A DNA stretch of 64,000 bases from Clostridium guangxiense (GTDB lineage Bacteria > Bacillota > Clostridia > Clostridiales > Clostridiaceae): assembly GCF_021043395.1 (NCBI RefSeq), contig NZ_JAJNKE010000008.1, positions 1 through 64,000 of the forward strand, given 5' to 3'. Positions 35,392 through 43,247 of this stretch are shown piece by piece. Both the position numbers and the translations under genes were made by a program. Within the stretch, counting starts at the first letter, position 1. Each line of letters opens with the position of its first letter. The notes below the pieces were generated by a model that ran no database searches, was not told where the DNA came from, and saw only the letters and a program-made list of their open reading frames with translations.

Positions 35392-35629
35392 TATTTTTCG
35401 TAAAGAAACGGAGAAAAATCTACCTTGATTTTCGTCAGCACAGCGAAGTAACAACATTGAAGGAATAGTTTAAATAAAATTCTATAAATCTTAGTGGCAA
35501 ATTGTTAAAAGCTTTAGAAATTTCAATTTGTTTGAGTCAAAGACGAGTTATTGAAACCTCTTAAGCTTTTAACAATTTGACGCTTAGATTTATTAATTTT
35601 ATTTAATATTCCAAAATGTTGTTACTTGC
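35392..35629 (+). repeat. Palindromic element, copy B
   Basis: Same plan as copy A in plus orientation: hairpin with arms ATTTTT (35393-35398) and AAAAAT (35414-35419), inner CGT/ACG and bulged GAG, then CCTTG, then a palindrome 35443-35629 with ends GCGAAGTAACAACATT / AATGTTGTTACTTGC. The inner arm (GGCAAATTGTTAAAAGCTT) differs from that of A but is still complementary to its partner. The right edge includes the last codons and stop of gltX. The 87 bp between A and B (35305-35391) hold nothing I recognise. Confidence 0.85.
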
Positions 35630-37085
35630 CATTTTTTAATTTTTCAATACCAATTTTTATTCTTTTTATGGATTCTTCTTTGCCAATTATATCTGCAATT
35701 TCAAAAGCGCCACCTGGTGTGAATTTTTTACCTGAAAGAGCTGTTCTTAAAGGCCATAATATTAAACCATTTTTTACACCTAATTCTTTAATAAATCCCA
35801 TTACCGTAGTTTGAATGGATTCCAAATTCCAGTTCTTTAATTCTTCAAGAATAGGGAGAGATTTTAAAAGTCCATCTAAAGAGTTTTCAGTGTTTGTTTT
35901 CATTTTTTTATGAGTGTACATTTCTATATCATATTCAGGAAGTTCATCAAAGAAATCTACCATGTCTGGAATTTCACTGAATACTTCAACTCTAGTGTGA
36001 AGTAGTTCACTTATTTCATTTAAATTTATGTTTTCCTTTTTTATAACTTTTTTGTAATATGGTAAAGCAAGTTCATGGAACTCCTCTAAGGAAAGCTTTC
36101 TTATATATTCTCCGTTCATCCACTTAAGTTTTACAGGGTCAAAAACAGCAGGAGATTTGTTTATATGTTTATAATCAAATACCTTTATCATATCGGAAAG
36201 AGATAGTATTTCATTTTCTCCTTCAGGATTCCAACCTAAAAGTGCTATGTAATTTAAAACAGCTTCTTTTAGATAACCTTTTGCAAGTAAATCTTCAAAA
36301 GATGCATCGCCATTTCTTTTACTTAATTTGCTGTGAGCATCCTTCATTATTGGTGGGCAGTGAACGTATATAGGAACTTCCCATCCAAAGGCTTCATATA
36401 ATCTGTTGTATTTTGGAGCAGAAGATAAGTATTCATTTCCTCTAACTACATGAGTTATTCCCATTAGATGGTCATCGACAACATTTGCAAAATTATATGT
36501 AGGGAATCCATCAGATTTTATTAAAATCATGTCGTCAAGTTCAGAATTGTCAACGGAAATTCTTCCATAAATAACGTCATCAAAACTTGTAGTACCTTCT
36601 GTTGGATTGTTTTGTCTTATAACGTAAGGAACTCCTGCATCAAGCTTTTCTTGAATTTCTTCTTTAGATAAATGCATGCAGTGTTTATCATACTTAAAAG
36701 GTCTTTTTAGTGCTTCTGAATTTGTCTTTAAAATGTCAAGTCTTTCCTTACTACAGAAACAATAGTAAGCTTCACCTTTTTCAATCAATTTCTTTGCATA
36801 TTCAAGGTAAAGTCCTTTTCTTTCACTTTGGATATATGGACCTACCGGACCACCTATATCAGGACCTTCATCGTGCTTTAAACCAGTTGTTTTAAGGGTG
36901 TTATAAATTACATCTACAGCACCTTCAACGTATCTTTCCTGATCTGTATCCTCAATTCTTAATATAAATTTACCATCTTCATGTTTTGCAATTAAATAAG
37001 TATATAAAGCAGTTCGTAAATTTCCAATGTGCATATAACCGGTAGGGCTAGGTGCAAATCTTGTTCTTACTTCTTTTGCAACCAT
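35622..37085 (-). CDS. gltX: Glutamyl-tRNA synthetase
   Basis: Class I aminoacyl-tRNA synthetase of 487 residues. The HIGH motif is [17 protein letters not shown] (about 13-29) and the KMSKS motif is KLSKRNGD (about 250). The anticodon-binding domain fills the last third. Whether it is discriminating or also charges tRNA-Gln cannot be told; clostridia usually rely on GatCAB. AGGAGTGA precedes the ATG. The final Gly-Lys-stop lies in the terminal arm of repeat B. Confidence 0.96.
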   Translation of the reverse strand: MVAKEVRTRFAPSPTGYMHIGNLRTALYTYLIAKHEDGKFILRIEDTDQERYVEGAVDVIYNTLKTTGLKHDEGPDIGGPVGPYIQSERKGLYLEYAKKLIEKGEAYYCFCSKERLDILKTNSEALKRPFKYDKHCMHLSKEEIQEKLDAGVPYVIRQNNPTEGTTSFDDVIYGRISVDNSELDDMILIKSDGFPTYNFANVVDDHLMGITHVVRGNEYLSSAPKYNRLYEAFGWEVPIYVHCPPIMKDAHSKLSKRNGDASFEDLLAKGYLKEAVLNYIALLGWNPEGENEILSLSDMIKVFDYKHINKSPAVFDPVKLKWMNGEYIRKLSLEEFHELALPYYKKVIKKENINLNEISELLHTRVEVFSEIPDMVDFFDELPEYDIEMYTHKKMKTNTENSLDGLLKSLPILEELKNWNLESIQTTVMGFIKELGVKNGLILWPLRTALSGKKFTPGGAFEIADIIGKEESIKRIKIGIEKLKNGK

Positions 37086-37118
37086 TAAAAAATCACTCCT
37101 ATTTTTATTAATAATAAA

Positions 37119-37193
37119 CGCCTCCCATCCAAAGGGACGAAAGGCTTCATAAAATGCTAATCTAATAATATAATATAACGTATTTTATGTCAA
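37119..37193 (-). promoter_or_regulatory. gltX promoter and short structured leader
   Basis: Minus strand: TTGACA (37193-37188), 17-bp spacer, TATTAT (37170-37165). The leader contains GCCTTTCGTCCC and GGGAGGC (about 37144-37120), which can form a short stem. It is too short and lacks the specifier domain to be a T-box. Confidence 0.55.
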
Positions 37194-37351
37194 GATTATG
37201 TATGAGAAATCATATAAAATTACGGCATTGACAGTCTTTTTTTATTTGACTACAATTATAATGAAATGTTAACAGAAAGCTTTTTATTAATTTTAAGTTT
37301 AAGTTTCGTAGTGGTTTATCCATAATTAAAAGATTAAGGAAAGATGATTAT

Positions 37352-37972
37352 ATGATAAATTTATGTTATACAATAGGGTATGATAAAAGAGAATTAAAAG
37401 ATTTTAGTGAGATTTTAAAAGAATACGGAATTAATTGTGTGGTAGATATAAGAGCTATGAGAAATGATATAAGTGGTGTATACAATGGGGACAATATTAA
37501 AAACTTTCTCAACAAGCTTGGAATTTATTATATACCTATGGGAAAGGAATTTGATTTAAGAAATTATGAGTTTGACGGCAATGACTTTGAAAAAGTACGT
37601 TCAAATGAAAAATTTATAAATGGAATACTTAGGATAGAAAATGGAATTAGAAAAGGCTTTAAAATTGTAGTTATGGGTATAGAGAAAGAGCCTATTTGCT
37701 GCAATAGAGGCGTAATTATAGCTTATGTACTTAAGAATAGAGGAATAAGACTAGAGCATATAATTAATAAAGAAAGTTTAAAAAATCAAAGTGATGTTGA
37801 GGAAGAACTTTTGAAATTATATGGTGTTAAGCTCATAAAAAAAGTTGCAGAGTTATCCATAAAAAGTATTAAAAATAATGTAGATCTAGATATGGATGAG
37901 AGAGACTTTAAAAATGAAATGGTTGAGGAAGCTTATAGAGTGAGAAATGCCGAGTTGAACAAAAATATATAA
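37352..37972 (+). CDS. DUF488 family protein
   Basis: 206 residues. The opening YTIGYDKRELKDFSEIL and VVDIRAMRND near residue 35, plus a later Cys pair ICCNRG (about 116-121), are characteristic of DUF488. Function unknown; some members are linked to DNA or stress contexts. The ribosome site AAAGATG is modest. Monocistronic by spacing. Confidence 0.8.
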   Translation: MINLCYTIGYDKRELKDFSEILKEYGINCVVDIRAMRNDISGVYNGDNIKNFLNKLGIYYIPMGKEFDLRNYEFDGNDFEKVRSNEKFINGILRIENGIRKGFKIVVMGIEKEPICCNRGVIIAYVLKNRGIRLEHIINKESLKNQSDVEEELLKLYGVKLIKKVAELSIKSIKNNVDLDMDERDFKNEMVEEAYRVRNAELNKNI

Positions 37973-38039
37973 AATAAAAATAGTTTTCATTTTCCTAAAT
38001 TATTGCAAAATATGAAAATTAATTTTATAATTATTATGA

Positions 38040-38053
38040 CGATAACGTTTACG
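38040..38053 (+). promoter_or_regulatory. cre-like / LacI-family operator candidate
   Basis: CGATAACGTTTACG is a near-palindrome centred on CG (its reverse is CGTAAACGTTATCG). It matches the CcpA cre pattern TGnAAnCGnWWnCA except at the two outer bases. It sits 4 bp before the ribosome site of the next gene. Confidence 0.35.
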
Positions 38054-38069
38054 TTTGGGAGGGATAATT

Positions 38070-39092
38070 GTGAAGTTTAATCATGTGTCAGAGTATGAAA
38101 AATGTGAAAATTTGAAGTTAACTCCTGAAGAATTTAAGAAACTTATAGGTTATAATGAAGTGAAATTGGACAATGAAATTGAGCTGCTTTCAAAAGAAGA
38201 ATTTGATAAGTACACAATAAAATTAATTAGGTATAAAGTTAATGTAAATGAAAGAGTGGAGGCATACGCGCTTATTCCTAAAAATATAAAAAATAAGGTG
38301 CCGGGGATTTTAGCTATACATGGAAATAAAAATGATGAGGATTATAAGTTTGGAAAAAGTACTGCTGCTGGAATATGCAAAAACGATGAACTAAATTATG
38401 GGCTTGAACTTTGTCTAAATGGATATGTTGTTATATGTCCTGATAGATTTCCTTATGAAAGTAGAAGCTTTGAAAAATCTAATTTATATGATGATTTTAT
38501 GAAAAAAAATTCTATAGGTAGAAAAGCAAATGTAAGCGAGAACTATAGGATATTTAGATGTAATGAGCTTTTGTATAGCGGATGTACTGAAATGGCTAAT
38601 GAAATGTTTGAAATGAAAAGAGCAATTGATATTCTGCAAAGTTTCGAGGAGGTGAATAGTGAAAAAATAGGTATAATTGGATCTGAAGAAGGCGGATTAT
38701 TTGCAATATTGACTATGTTTTTAGACAAAAGGATAAAGGTTGGGTGCTGTAATTACAATATGTATTTTACTACCAACTTGTATAATGATAATAATGTGAA
38801 ATTTATTAAAGGGTTTGATATGTGCATTTCTATTCCTGGGTTAAAAGAGTATGCTGCTGAATATGACATACTTTCAGGTATTGCACCAAGGCCTTTTATT
38901 TTTACCCAAAATAGTAAAAATGACTTTGAATTATCTTTTGAAAAAATAAATAGCAAAGTTAGAGAAAGATATTTAGATATGAGGGTACCTAATAAATACA
39001 GCAGCATAGTGTTTAACAGCGAAAGTTCGTTCCCACAGGATATTAGAGAAAAATGCTATTACTTTATAGATAAATGGATTAAGAACAAGTAA
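38070..39092 (+). CDS. Alpha/beta hydrolase-like protein with altered nucleophile elbow
   Basis: About 340 residues with the layout of the dienelactone hydrolase / acetyl xylan esterase group: VPGILAIHGNKNDED (oxyanion strand, about 85), CPDRFPYESR and KIGIIGSEEGGLFA (nucleophile elbow, about 200-213). The elbow normally reads GxSxGG; here it is GSEEGG, so the usual Ser position is Glu. A candidate Asp is in APRPFIFTQNSKNDFE, but the late catalytic His is not obvious. It may be a non-catalytic or changed-function member. GTG 38070 is preferred, after GGGAGGG; a TTG at 38055 precedes that site. Confidence 0.6.
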   Translation: MKFNHVSEYEKCENLKLTPEEFKKLIGYNEVKLDNEIELLSKEEFDKYTIKLIRYKVNVNERVEAYALIPKNIKNKVPGILAIHGNKNDEDYKFGKSTAAGICKNDELNYGLELCLNGYVVICPDRFPYESRSFEKSNLYDDFMKKNSIGRKANVSENYRIFRCNELLYSGCTEMANEMFEMKRAIDILQSFEEVNSEKIGIIGSEEGGLFAILTMFLDKRIKVGCCNYNMYFTTNLYNDNNVKFIKGFDMCISIPGLKEYAAEYDILSGIAPRPFIFTQNSKNDFELSFEKINSKVRERYLDMRVPNKYSSIVFNSESSFPQDIREKCYYFIDKWIKNK

Positions 39093-39130
39093 AATATATA
39101 GAATTATATGTTTATTCTATATAAAAGTTA

Positions 39131-39178
39131 AAAGCTGCTCCAAATATTTTAGTCAACCTAAATATTTGGAGCAGCTTT
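39131..39178. terminator. Bidirectional terminator
   Basis: A 19-bp stem (AAAGCTGCTCCAAATATTT at 39131-39149 and its complement at 39160-39178) with flanking GTTAAAA/TTTTAAC between two convergent genes. Confidence 0.85.
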
Positions 39179-39202
39179 AATTTTAACGCGTTGTTTTAAA
39201 GA

Positions 39203-40507
39203 TTAAAAGTATGATTTTTTGCTTCTTGATCTTTTAGCTATTTTGTAAATTATAGTAATTAAAATTCCAATTACTGCGATTATGCAAAGTAAGCTAAATC
39301 CATATAAAAGCTTGTTAGCAGCTAATAAATCCTTTGTAGAAATGGATGAATATAATTTATAAGTTTTGGTGATTCCTCTTTCACTAAGAGTTACTGATCC
39401 AACTGCGCTATTCGAATTTAGCTTCCAAGGATCTATGCTGGAAACGCTTTGCTTAAGTGACTTTTCGCTGTCGTTTAGCTGGTTTTTATAATAAATTATG
39501 TTTTTATTTAAAGTTAAGTTAATATTAGCTGTTTTTTCAGGTCCGAAAAATTTAAAAAGTTTGTAAGATACCTTTATTGAACTATAAGGGGTATTTTTAT
39601 TATAAAGTGTTGTAGGTAAACTCTCATAGCTGTAATTTATTAAATTCTCCATGTCTTTAAATACTTGAAGATCTTGACTATCATACACGGATTTCATTAC
39701 TACACCTATTATTCTTTTGCCGTTCCTATTATATAATGCTATAAGACATTTGCCAGCATTTGAAGTTGAACCTGTCTTACCGCCTATACAAGTTTTATCA
39801 TAAACTGGCTGTTTAGGGTCTATTATTTTATTTGTGTTTGTTATTGGAAATTTTACTTTGTCTTCAGTAAATACAGTTGATTTTTGTTTTGAAATAGTGT
39901 CATATATCCATTTATTTTCAAAGGCTACTTTAGCAAGTCTACTCATATCATAAGCAGTGCTGTAATGATTATCATCATGAAGGCCATTTGGAGTAACAAA
40001 ATGTGTATTTTTTAATCCAAGAGCTTGTACTTCTTTGTTCATAATGGATGAAAAGTTGTTTTTTGTTTCATCAGTGGAATCATTTGTTTTTCCTAATAAG
40101 TTTGACGCAATAACATATGCCATATCATTTCCAGAGTAAATTAAAAGTCCCTGCATAACGCTATCGGCAGAAATTTTTTCTCCTACATTTAAAGGATGAA
40201 TATTTTTGTTGAGTGAAAATTCTGGCTGCTCTTTTGCACTATTTGAATAAGTTAATATATCAGTAGGTTTTTTATTTTTAGCGAGTAAAAGAGCAGTTAA
40301 TAGTTTGGTAGTACTTGCTGGATAAATTTTATTATCTGAATTTTTAGAATAAATTACCTCGCCAGTATCTGCATCAATTGAGATAGCAGTTTTTCCAACT
40401 ATGTTTGGCTCCGAAGAGGTGGGTGCAGCAGCAAATGCAGTTGAAGATATAGAAAATAATAATGTAAAACTTATTAAGGTAGATAAAAATTTGTGTTTCA
40501 ATGTCAT
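39203..40507 (-). CDS. D-alanyl-D-alanine carboxypeptidase (penicillin-binding protein, DacA/DacF type)
   Basis: 434 residues. Signal peptide (1-26, ending AFA), SxxK motif PASTTKLL (about 63-70), SxN motif YSGND (about 125) and KTG motif GGKTGST (about 240), the complete serine peptidase S11 set. The C-terminal PBP5-type domain is followed by a membrane segment (about 400-424) and a basic tail (KRSRSKKS), so it is membrane-tethered outside the cell. It trims the terminal D-Ala of peptidoglycan stem peptides. Confidence 0.92.
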   Translation of the reverse strand: MTLKHKFLSTLISFTLLFSISSTAFAAAPTSSEPNIVGKTAISIDADTGEVIYSKNSDNKIYPASTTKLLTALLLAKNKKPTDILTYSNSAKEQPEFSLNKNIHPLNVGEKISADSVMQGLLIYSGNDMAYVIASNLLGKTNDSTDETKNNFSSIMNKEVQALGLKNTHFVTPNGLHDDNHYSTAYDMSRLAKVAFENKWIYDTISKQKSTVFTEDKVKFPITNTNKIIDPKQPVYDKTCIGGKTGSTSNAGKCLIALYNRNGKRIIGVVMKSVYDSQDLQVFKDMENLINYSYESLPTTLYNKNTPYSSIKVSYKLFKFFGPEKTANINLTLNKNIIYYKNQLNDSEKSLKQSVSSIDPWKLNSNSAVGSVTLSERGITKTYKLYSSISTKDLLAANKLLYGFSLLCIIAVIGILITIIYKIAKRSRSKKSYF

Positions 40508-40574
40508 CGCTCCATTTATTTAAGTATTTAAAATTATATAAAAAGTATATCATAATGGAAGTAGTAAAAAAAAC

Positions 40575-40616
40575 ATTGTTTCAAAAATATAATAAAATTA
40601 TAGCTTTTGAAACAAT
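40575..40616 (-). terminator. Intrinsic terminator or attenuator upstream of the carboxypeptidase
   Basis: A perfect 12-bp inverted repeat (ATTGTTTCAAAA / TTTTGAAACAAT). Read on the minus strand it is followed by GTTTTTTTT, a strong terminator tail. It lies in the 5' region of the carboxypeptidase gene, so it either backs up the terminator at 40685 or acts as an attenuator. Confidence 0.7.
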
Positions 40617-40684
40617 AATTCTAAAAGTGCATAAATCTCGTAATATAATATCAACATTTTTTAAATATAGCTAAGAGTGATAAA

Positions 40685-40735
40685 AAGCTTTGCTTTAAAT
40701 AAGTGTAAAGCCAATACTTATTTAAAACAAAGCTT
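40685..40735 (-). terminator. Terminator after the 114-aa membrane protein gene
   Basis: A 20-bp stem with one mismatch (arms 40685-40704 and 40716-40735) followed on the minus strand by TTTTT. Confidence 0.75.
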
Positions 40736-40739
40736 AGAA

Positions 40740-41084
40740 TTATTCCGCACTTTTGTTTTTTACATTTACGAAAAGCAATGAGATTGCAATTAAAGCGACA
40801 TATGCGAATACATAATAAGCTGGAAGCAAACCAGCAGTAGATAAAAACTTTAAATATATAAATAGTATTAAAGAAACAACGGTCCAAAATATGGATATAT
40901 ATGATAACATATTATTTTTTTGACGCCAAGACATAGGATCCTTCATAGTACCTAAAATTTTATCTCTGGATTTATTTCCGGGAGAAGTTTTTGTAACTAA
41001 CGATTTAAAATATATTGAAAATAAAATTCCAATTAAAGCTATTCCTAAGAACCAATATGATAAAGATATAGTTGTAACATTCAT
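40740..41084 (-). CDS. Small membrane protein, unknown function
   Basis: 114 residues with three hydrophobic segments (about 5-25, 60-80, 85-107) and a basic loop (about 30-55, KTSPGNKSRDKILG). I do not recognise a family. It is supported as real by AAGGAGCG before the ATG, its own terminator, and co-orientation with the 167-aa membrane protein upstream. Confidence 0.7.
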   Translation of the reverse strand: MNVTTISLSYWFLGIALIGILFSIYFKSLVTKTSPGNKSRDKILGTMKDPMSWRQKNNMLSYISIFWTVVSLILFIYLKFLSTAGLLPAYYVFAYVALIAISLLFVNVKNKSAE

Positions 41085-41095
41085 GAAAATCGCTC

Positions 41096-41142
41096 CTTAT
41101 AGTAAAGTGAATAAAATATGATTTTGTTTACTTTACTATAAG
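41096..41142 (-). other. 21-bp hairpin between two membrane-protein genes
   Basis: Arms 41096-41116 and 41122-41142 (two G-U pairs), loop 5 nt. On the minus strand the stem's last bases run into the AAGGAGCG ribosome site of the 114-aa gene. There is no T run. It may couple or limit translation of that gene. Confidence 0.5.
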
Positions 41143-41162
41143 TTTATCCTTAAACTAGAAAA

Positions 41163-41666
41163 TTATACTCTATTTTTATTGGTGTGAACCTTTATATTTT
41201 TAAATTTATTGAACAATCTTATACACTTTATATATTGATACTCTATATATGGATTTTCATTTTTAGGCAAATCTTTTTCTACATCATCTTTTGGGATGGT
41301 TATGTTGATTAGCTGATTTTTATGCTTAAATTTAACTACATAAACATCTTCAGAATCATAACCTATTTCTACAAATCCAAGTGAAAGTGATTTTTCTGAA
41401 ACTTTTTCGATAGAAATAATTTCAGAGCGTATAACTGGGCTTTTACTTATTCTATATAGTATTGAATTTTTTATATATGTTAATATTTTATATATAATTA
41501 GCCCTAACAAACTTACAAATATATACATTGTAACAATATTTTTTTTAGGGACTAAGTATACTATATGTTCAAAAGATGATGTGCTTAAAAGAGCATAAAG
41601 AATGGCTGGTGCAATTATGATACAAATGAGTAAAGTTAAAATTATGTTTAGTATTTTATTTTTCAT
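41163..41666 (-). CDS. Membrane protein, unknown function
   Basis: 167 residues: two membrane segments (about 7-27 and 45-64), then a soluble beta-rich domain of about 100 residues (VIRSEIISIEKVSEKSLS...). Family not recognised. GGAGATG precedes the ATG. Probably co-transcribed with the 114-aa membrane protein. Confidence 0.7.
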   Translation of the reverse strand: MKNKILNIILTLLICIIIAPAILYALLSTSSFEHIVYLVPKKNIVTMYIFVSLLGLIIYKILTYIKNSILYRISKSPVIRSEIISIEKVSEKSLSLGFVEIGYDSEDVYVVKFKHKNQLINITIPKDDVEKDLPKNENPYIEYQYIKCIRLFNKFKNIKVHTNKNRV

Positions 41667-41866
41667 AATATCATCTCCATATAATACTTTATAGTAAAAT
41701 TATAAAATAAAAAATAAAATTTTTAAAGCATAAATTTATATTAACTGTGAACTAAAGAGTAGTACTTGAACAATTTTGGTGTTTTAAATGTTTAAGTAAA
41801 CTCACTATATATATATTTGAAAAAAAAAAATATATATGGTAACATAAGCTTAATATTTAATATTAG

Positions 41867-42153
41867 CTTTAATATAAGGGAATGTGGTATATGCCACAGC
41901 AGCCCCCGCTACTGTAATCATAGACGAATGATTTGTAGGTATATGGTGGAACCACCGTAAAACTAATCTATTTATGTTCTAAAATCCTAATTTTTAAGGA
42001 ATTATGGTACATATATAGATTTTACTTGAGCTGGTTTCAATGAGTATATCTTTAACGCCACTCATTTTTAAGGTGATTTCTATAGTAATTATCTTAATTT
42101 GGGGAAGGTAAATCATGAGGATGAAGTGAAAGCCAGGATATCTTATATTAAAG
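41867..42153 (+). ncRNA. Cobalamin riboswitch
   Basis: P1 is a perfect 12-bp pairing, CTTTAATATAAG (41867-41878) with CTTATATTAAAG (42142-42153). The hallmark core GCAGCCCCCGCTACTGT (from 41909) and the 3' B12 box GAAAGCCAGGAT (about 42127-42138) are present, with GGGGAAGG at about 42101. At 287 nt it is longer than the usual 200; the extra length is an insertion between the core and the 3' box (about 41950-42090). It precedes an ECF importer and surface proteins and should repress them when B12 is plentiful. Upstream 41667-41866 holds only AT-rich promoter DNA. Confidence 0.92.
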
Positions 42154-42325
42154 ATAAACTACTTGAAACTTAAAAATTAATTTATACATCGTGAAAATAT
42201 TGAATTATCAGCGATATACATAAGTTAATAGTTGAGTTGGTTTTTCCATTATGGTAATTCCACCTTCGGAGGGAAGGTTAAGGTTTTTATGAGAAATAGC
42301 TGTGAGCGGCTTTTTGTTGTATTAT

Positions 42326-42352
42326 GAACCTTAGGGTTCTTTTGTTTTTTTT
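42326..42352 (+). terminator. Riboswitch expression-platform terminator
   Basis: GAACC (42326-42330) pairs with GGTTC (42335-42339), followed by a T-rich tail. AACCTTA (42327-42333) can instead pair with TAAGGTT (42279-42285), a ready antiterminator. A second small stem, GCTG/CGGC plus TTTTT, lies at 42299-42315. Confidence 0.65.
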
Positions 42353-42386
42353 GTCAATATATTTTTAATAATTAAAGGTGGTAAAT

Positions 42387-43247
42387 TTGGAGAAAATTCA
42401 TGTTATTAGTCCTGTTAATTTGTGTTTGGTACTGCTTATAATAATTTTTTTAGAAGATAATCCACTCATAATATTTTGTATATTTGTTTTTATAATAATA
42501 GGTTTTATTAGAAATCATGAAATTTTAAAATTAAAAAATGGATTTATATATTTCGTACCACTAGCGACCATAAATATAATAATAAATATGCTTTTTGTAT
42601 CTAAAGGAAGTTTTGTATTTTTAAGCATTTCTGGAAGATATTTTACCCTAGAATCAGTTATTTATGCTTTTACACTTACCTTTAAGCTTTTAGTAGTAAT
42701 ATACATATTTATATTCTTAGGTATTCTTATAGATTCAGATGCAGCAGTGTCATACTTTTTAAGTAAAATGCCTAAAACGACTTTAGCTATGATGATTGGT
42801 ATTAAGTTTTTTCCTGCAATGAAAGAAAGATTAAAAAGCATAAAAATGATATATAAAGTTAGAGGCGTTGAATTTGAAAGTGGAAATTTAAAAGACAAAG
42901 TAAAAAGCAATATGGAAATATTATCAGTGCTTTTGGAGGACTCCTTAGAGACTTTTTTTAATATAGCTGAAACTTCATATGTAAGAGGATTTTTAAGTGG
43001 AAAAAGAACTATGTATGAAAAGCAAAAGTTTCATAAAAAGGATTATATATTAATGATTATATATTCAAGCTATTTAACATGTTTTATTGTAGTACACTTG
43101 TTAAAGCTAGATAAATTTGATATATATTCTCAAGGTATAAATAAAAGTTCATTTTTAAATTCATCTGTCTATGTATTTGCAGTTATGACCTTATTAAGCT
43201 TAATCTTAGTAGGCAAAAAATTGAAATTAAGCAGAGTGGAGAGTTGA
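42387..43247 (+). CDS. ECF transporter T component (EcfT-like)
   Basis: About 286 residues with five or so membrane segments. The cytoplasmic coupling helix carries the short Arg-containing motif seen in EcfT (KVRGVEFESG near residue 160 and ARG-like VRGFLSG near 210), which docks onto the ATPases. TTG 42387 is preferred, 5-6 bp after AAAGGTGG; GTG 42378 overlaps that site. First of five genes joined by start/stop overlaps downstream of a B12 riboswitch. Confidence 0.82.
   Translation: MEKIHVISPVNLCLVLLIIIFLEDNPLIIFCIFVFIIIGFIRNHEILKLKNGFIYFVPLATINIIINMLFVSKGSFVFLSISGRYFTLESVIYAFTLTFKLLVVIYIFIFLGILIDSDAAVSYFLSKMPKTTLAMMIGIKFFPAMKERLKSIKMIYKVRGVEFESGNLKDKVKSNMEILSVLLEDSLETFFNIAETSYVRGFLSGKRTMYEKQKFHKKDYILMIIYSSYLTCFIVVHLLKLDKFDIYSQGINKSSFLNSSVYVFAVMTLLSLILVGKKLKLSRVES

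Noticed and set aside
35070-35629. CRISPR array or transposase-bearing insertion sequence
   Set aside because: Only two long palindromes in opposite orientation; no short regular repeats with spacers and no coding frame for a transposase or reverse transcriptase.
37119-37160. T-box leader upstream of gltX
   Set aside because: CGTCCC and GGGAGG looked T-box-like, but the leader of about 70 nt has no specifier domain or AGGGTGG antiterminator bulge.
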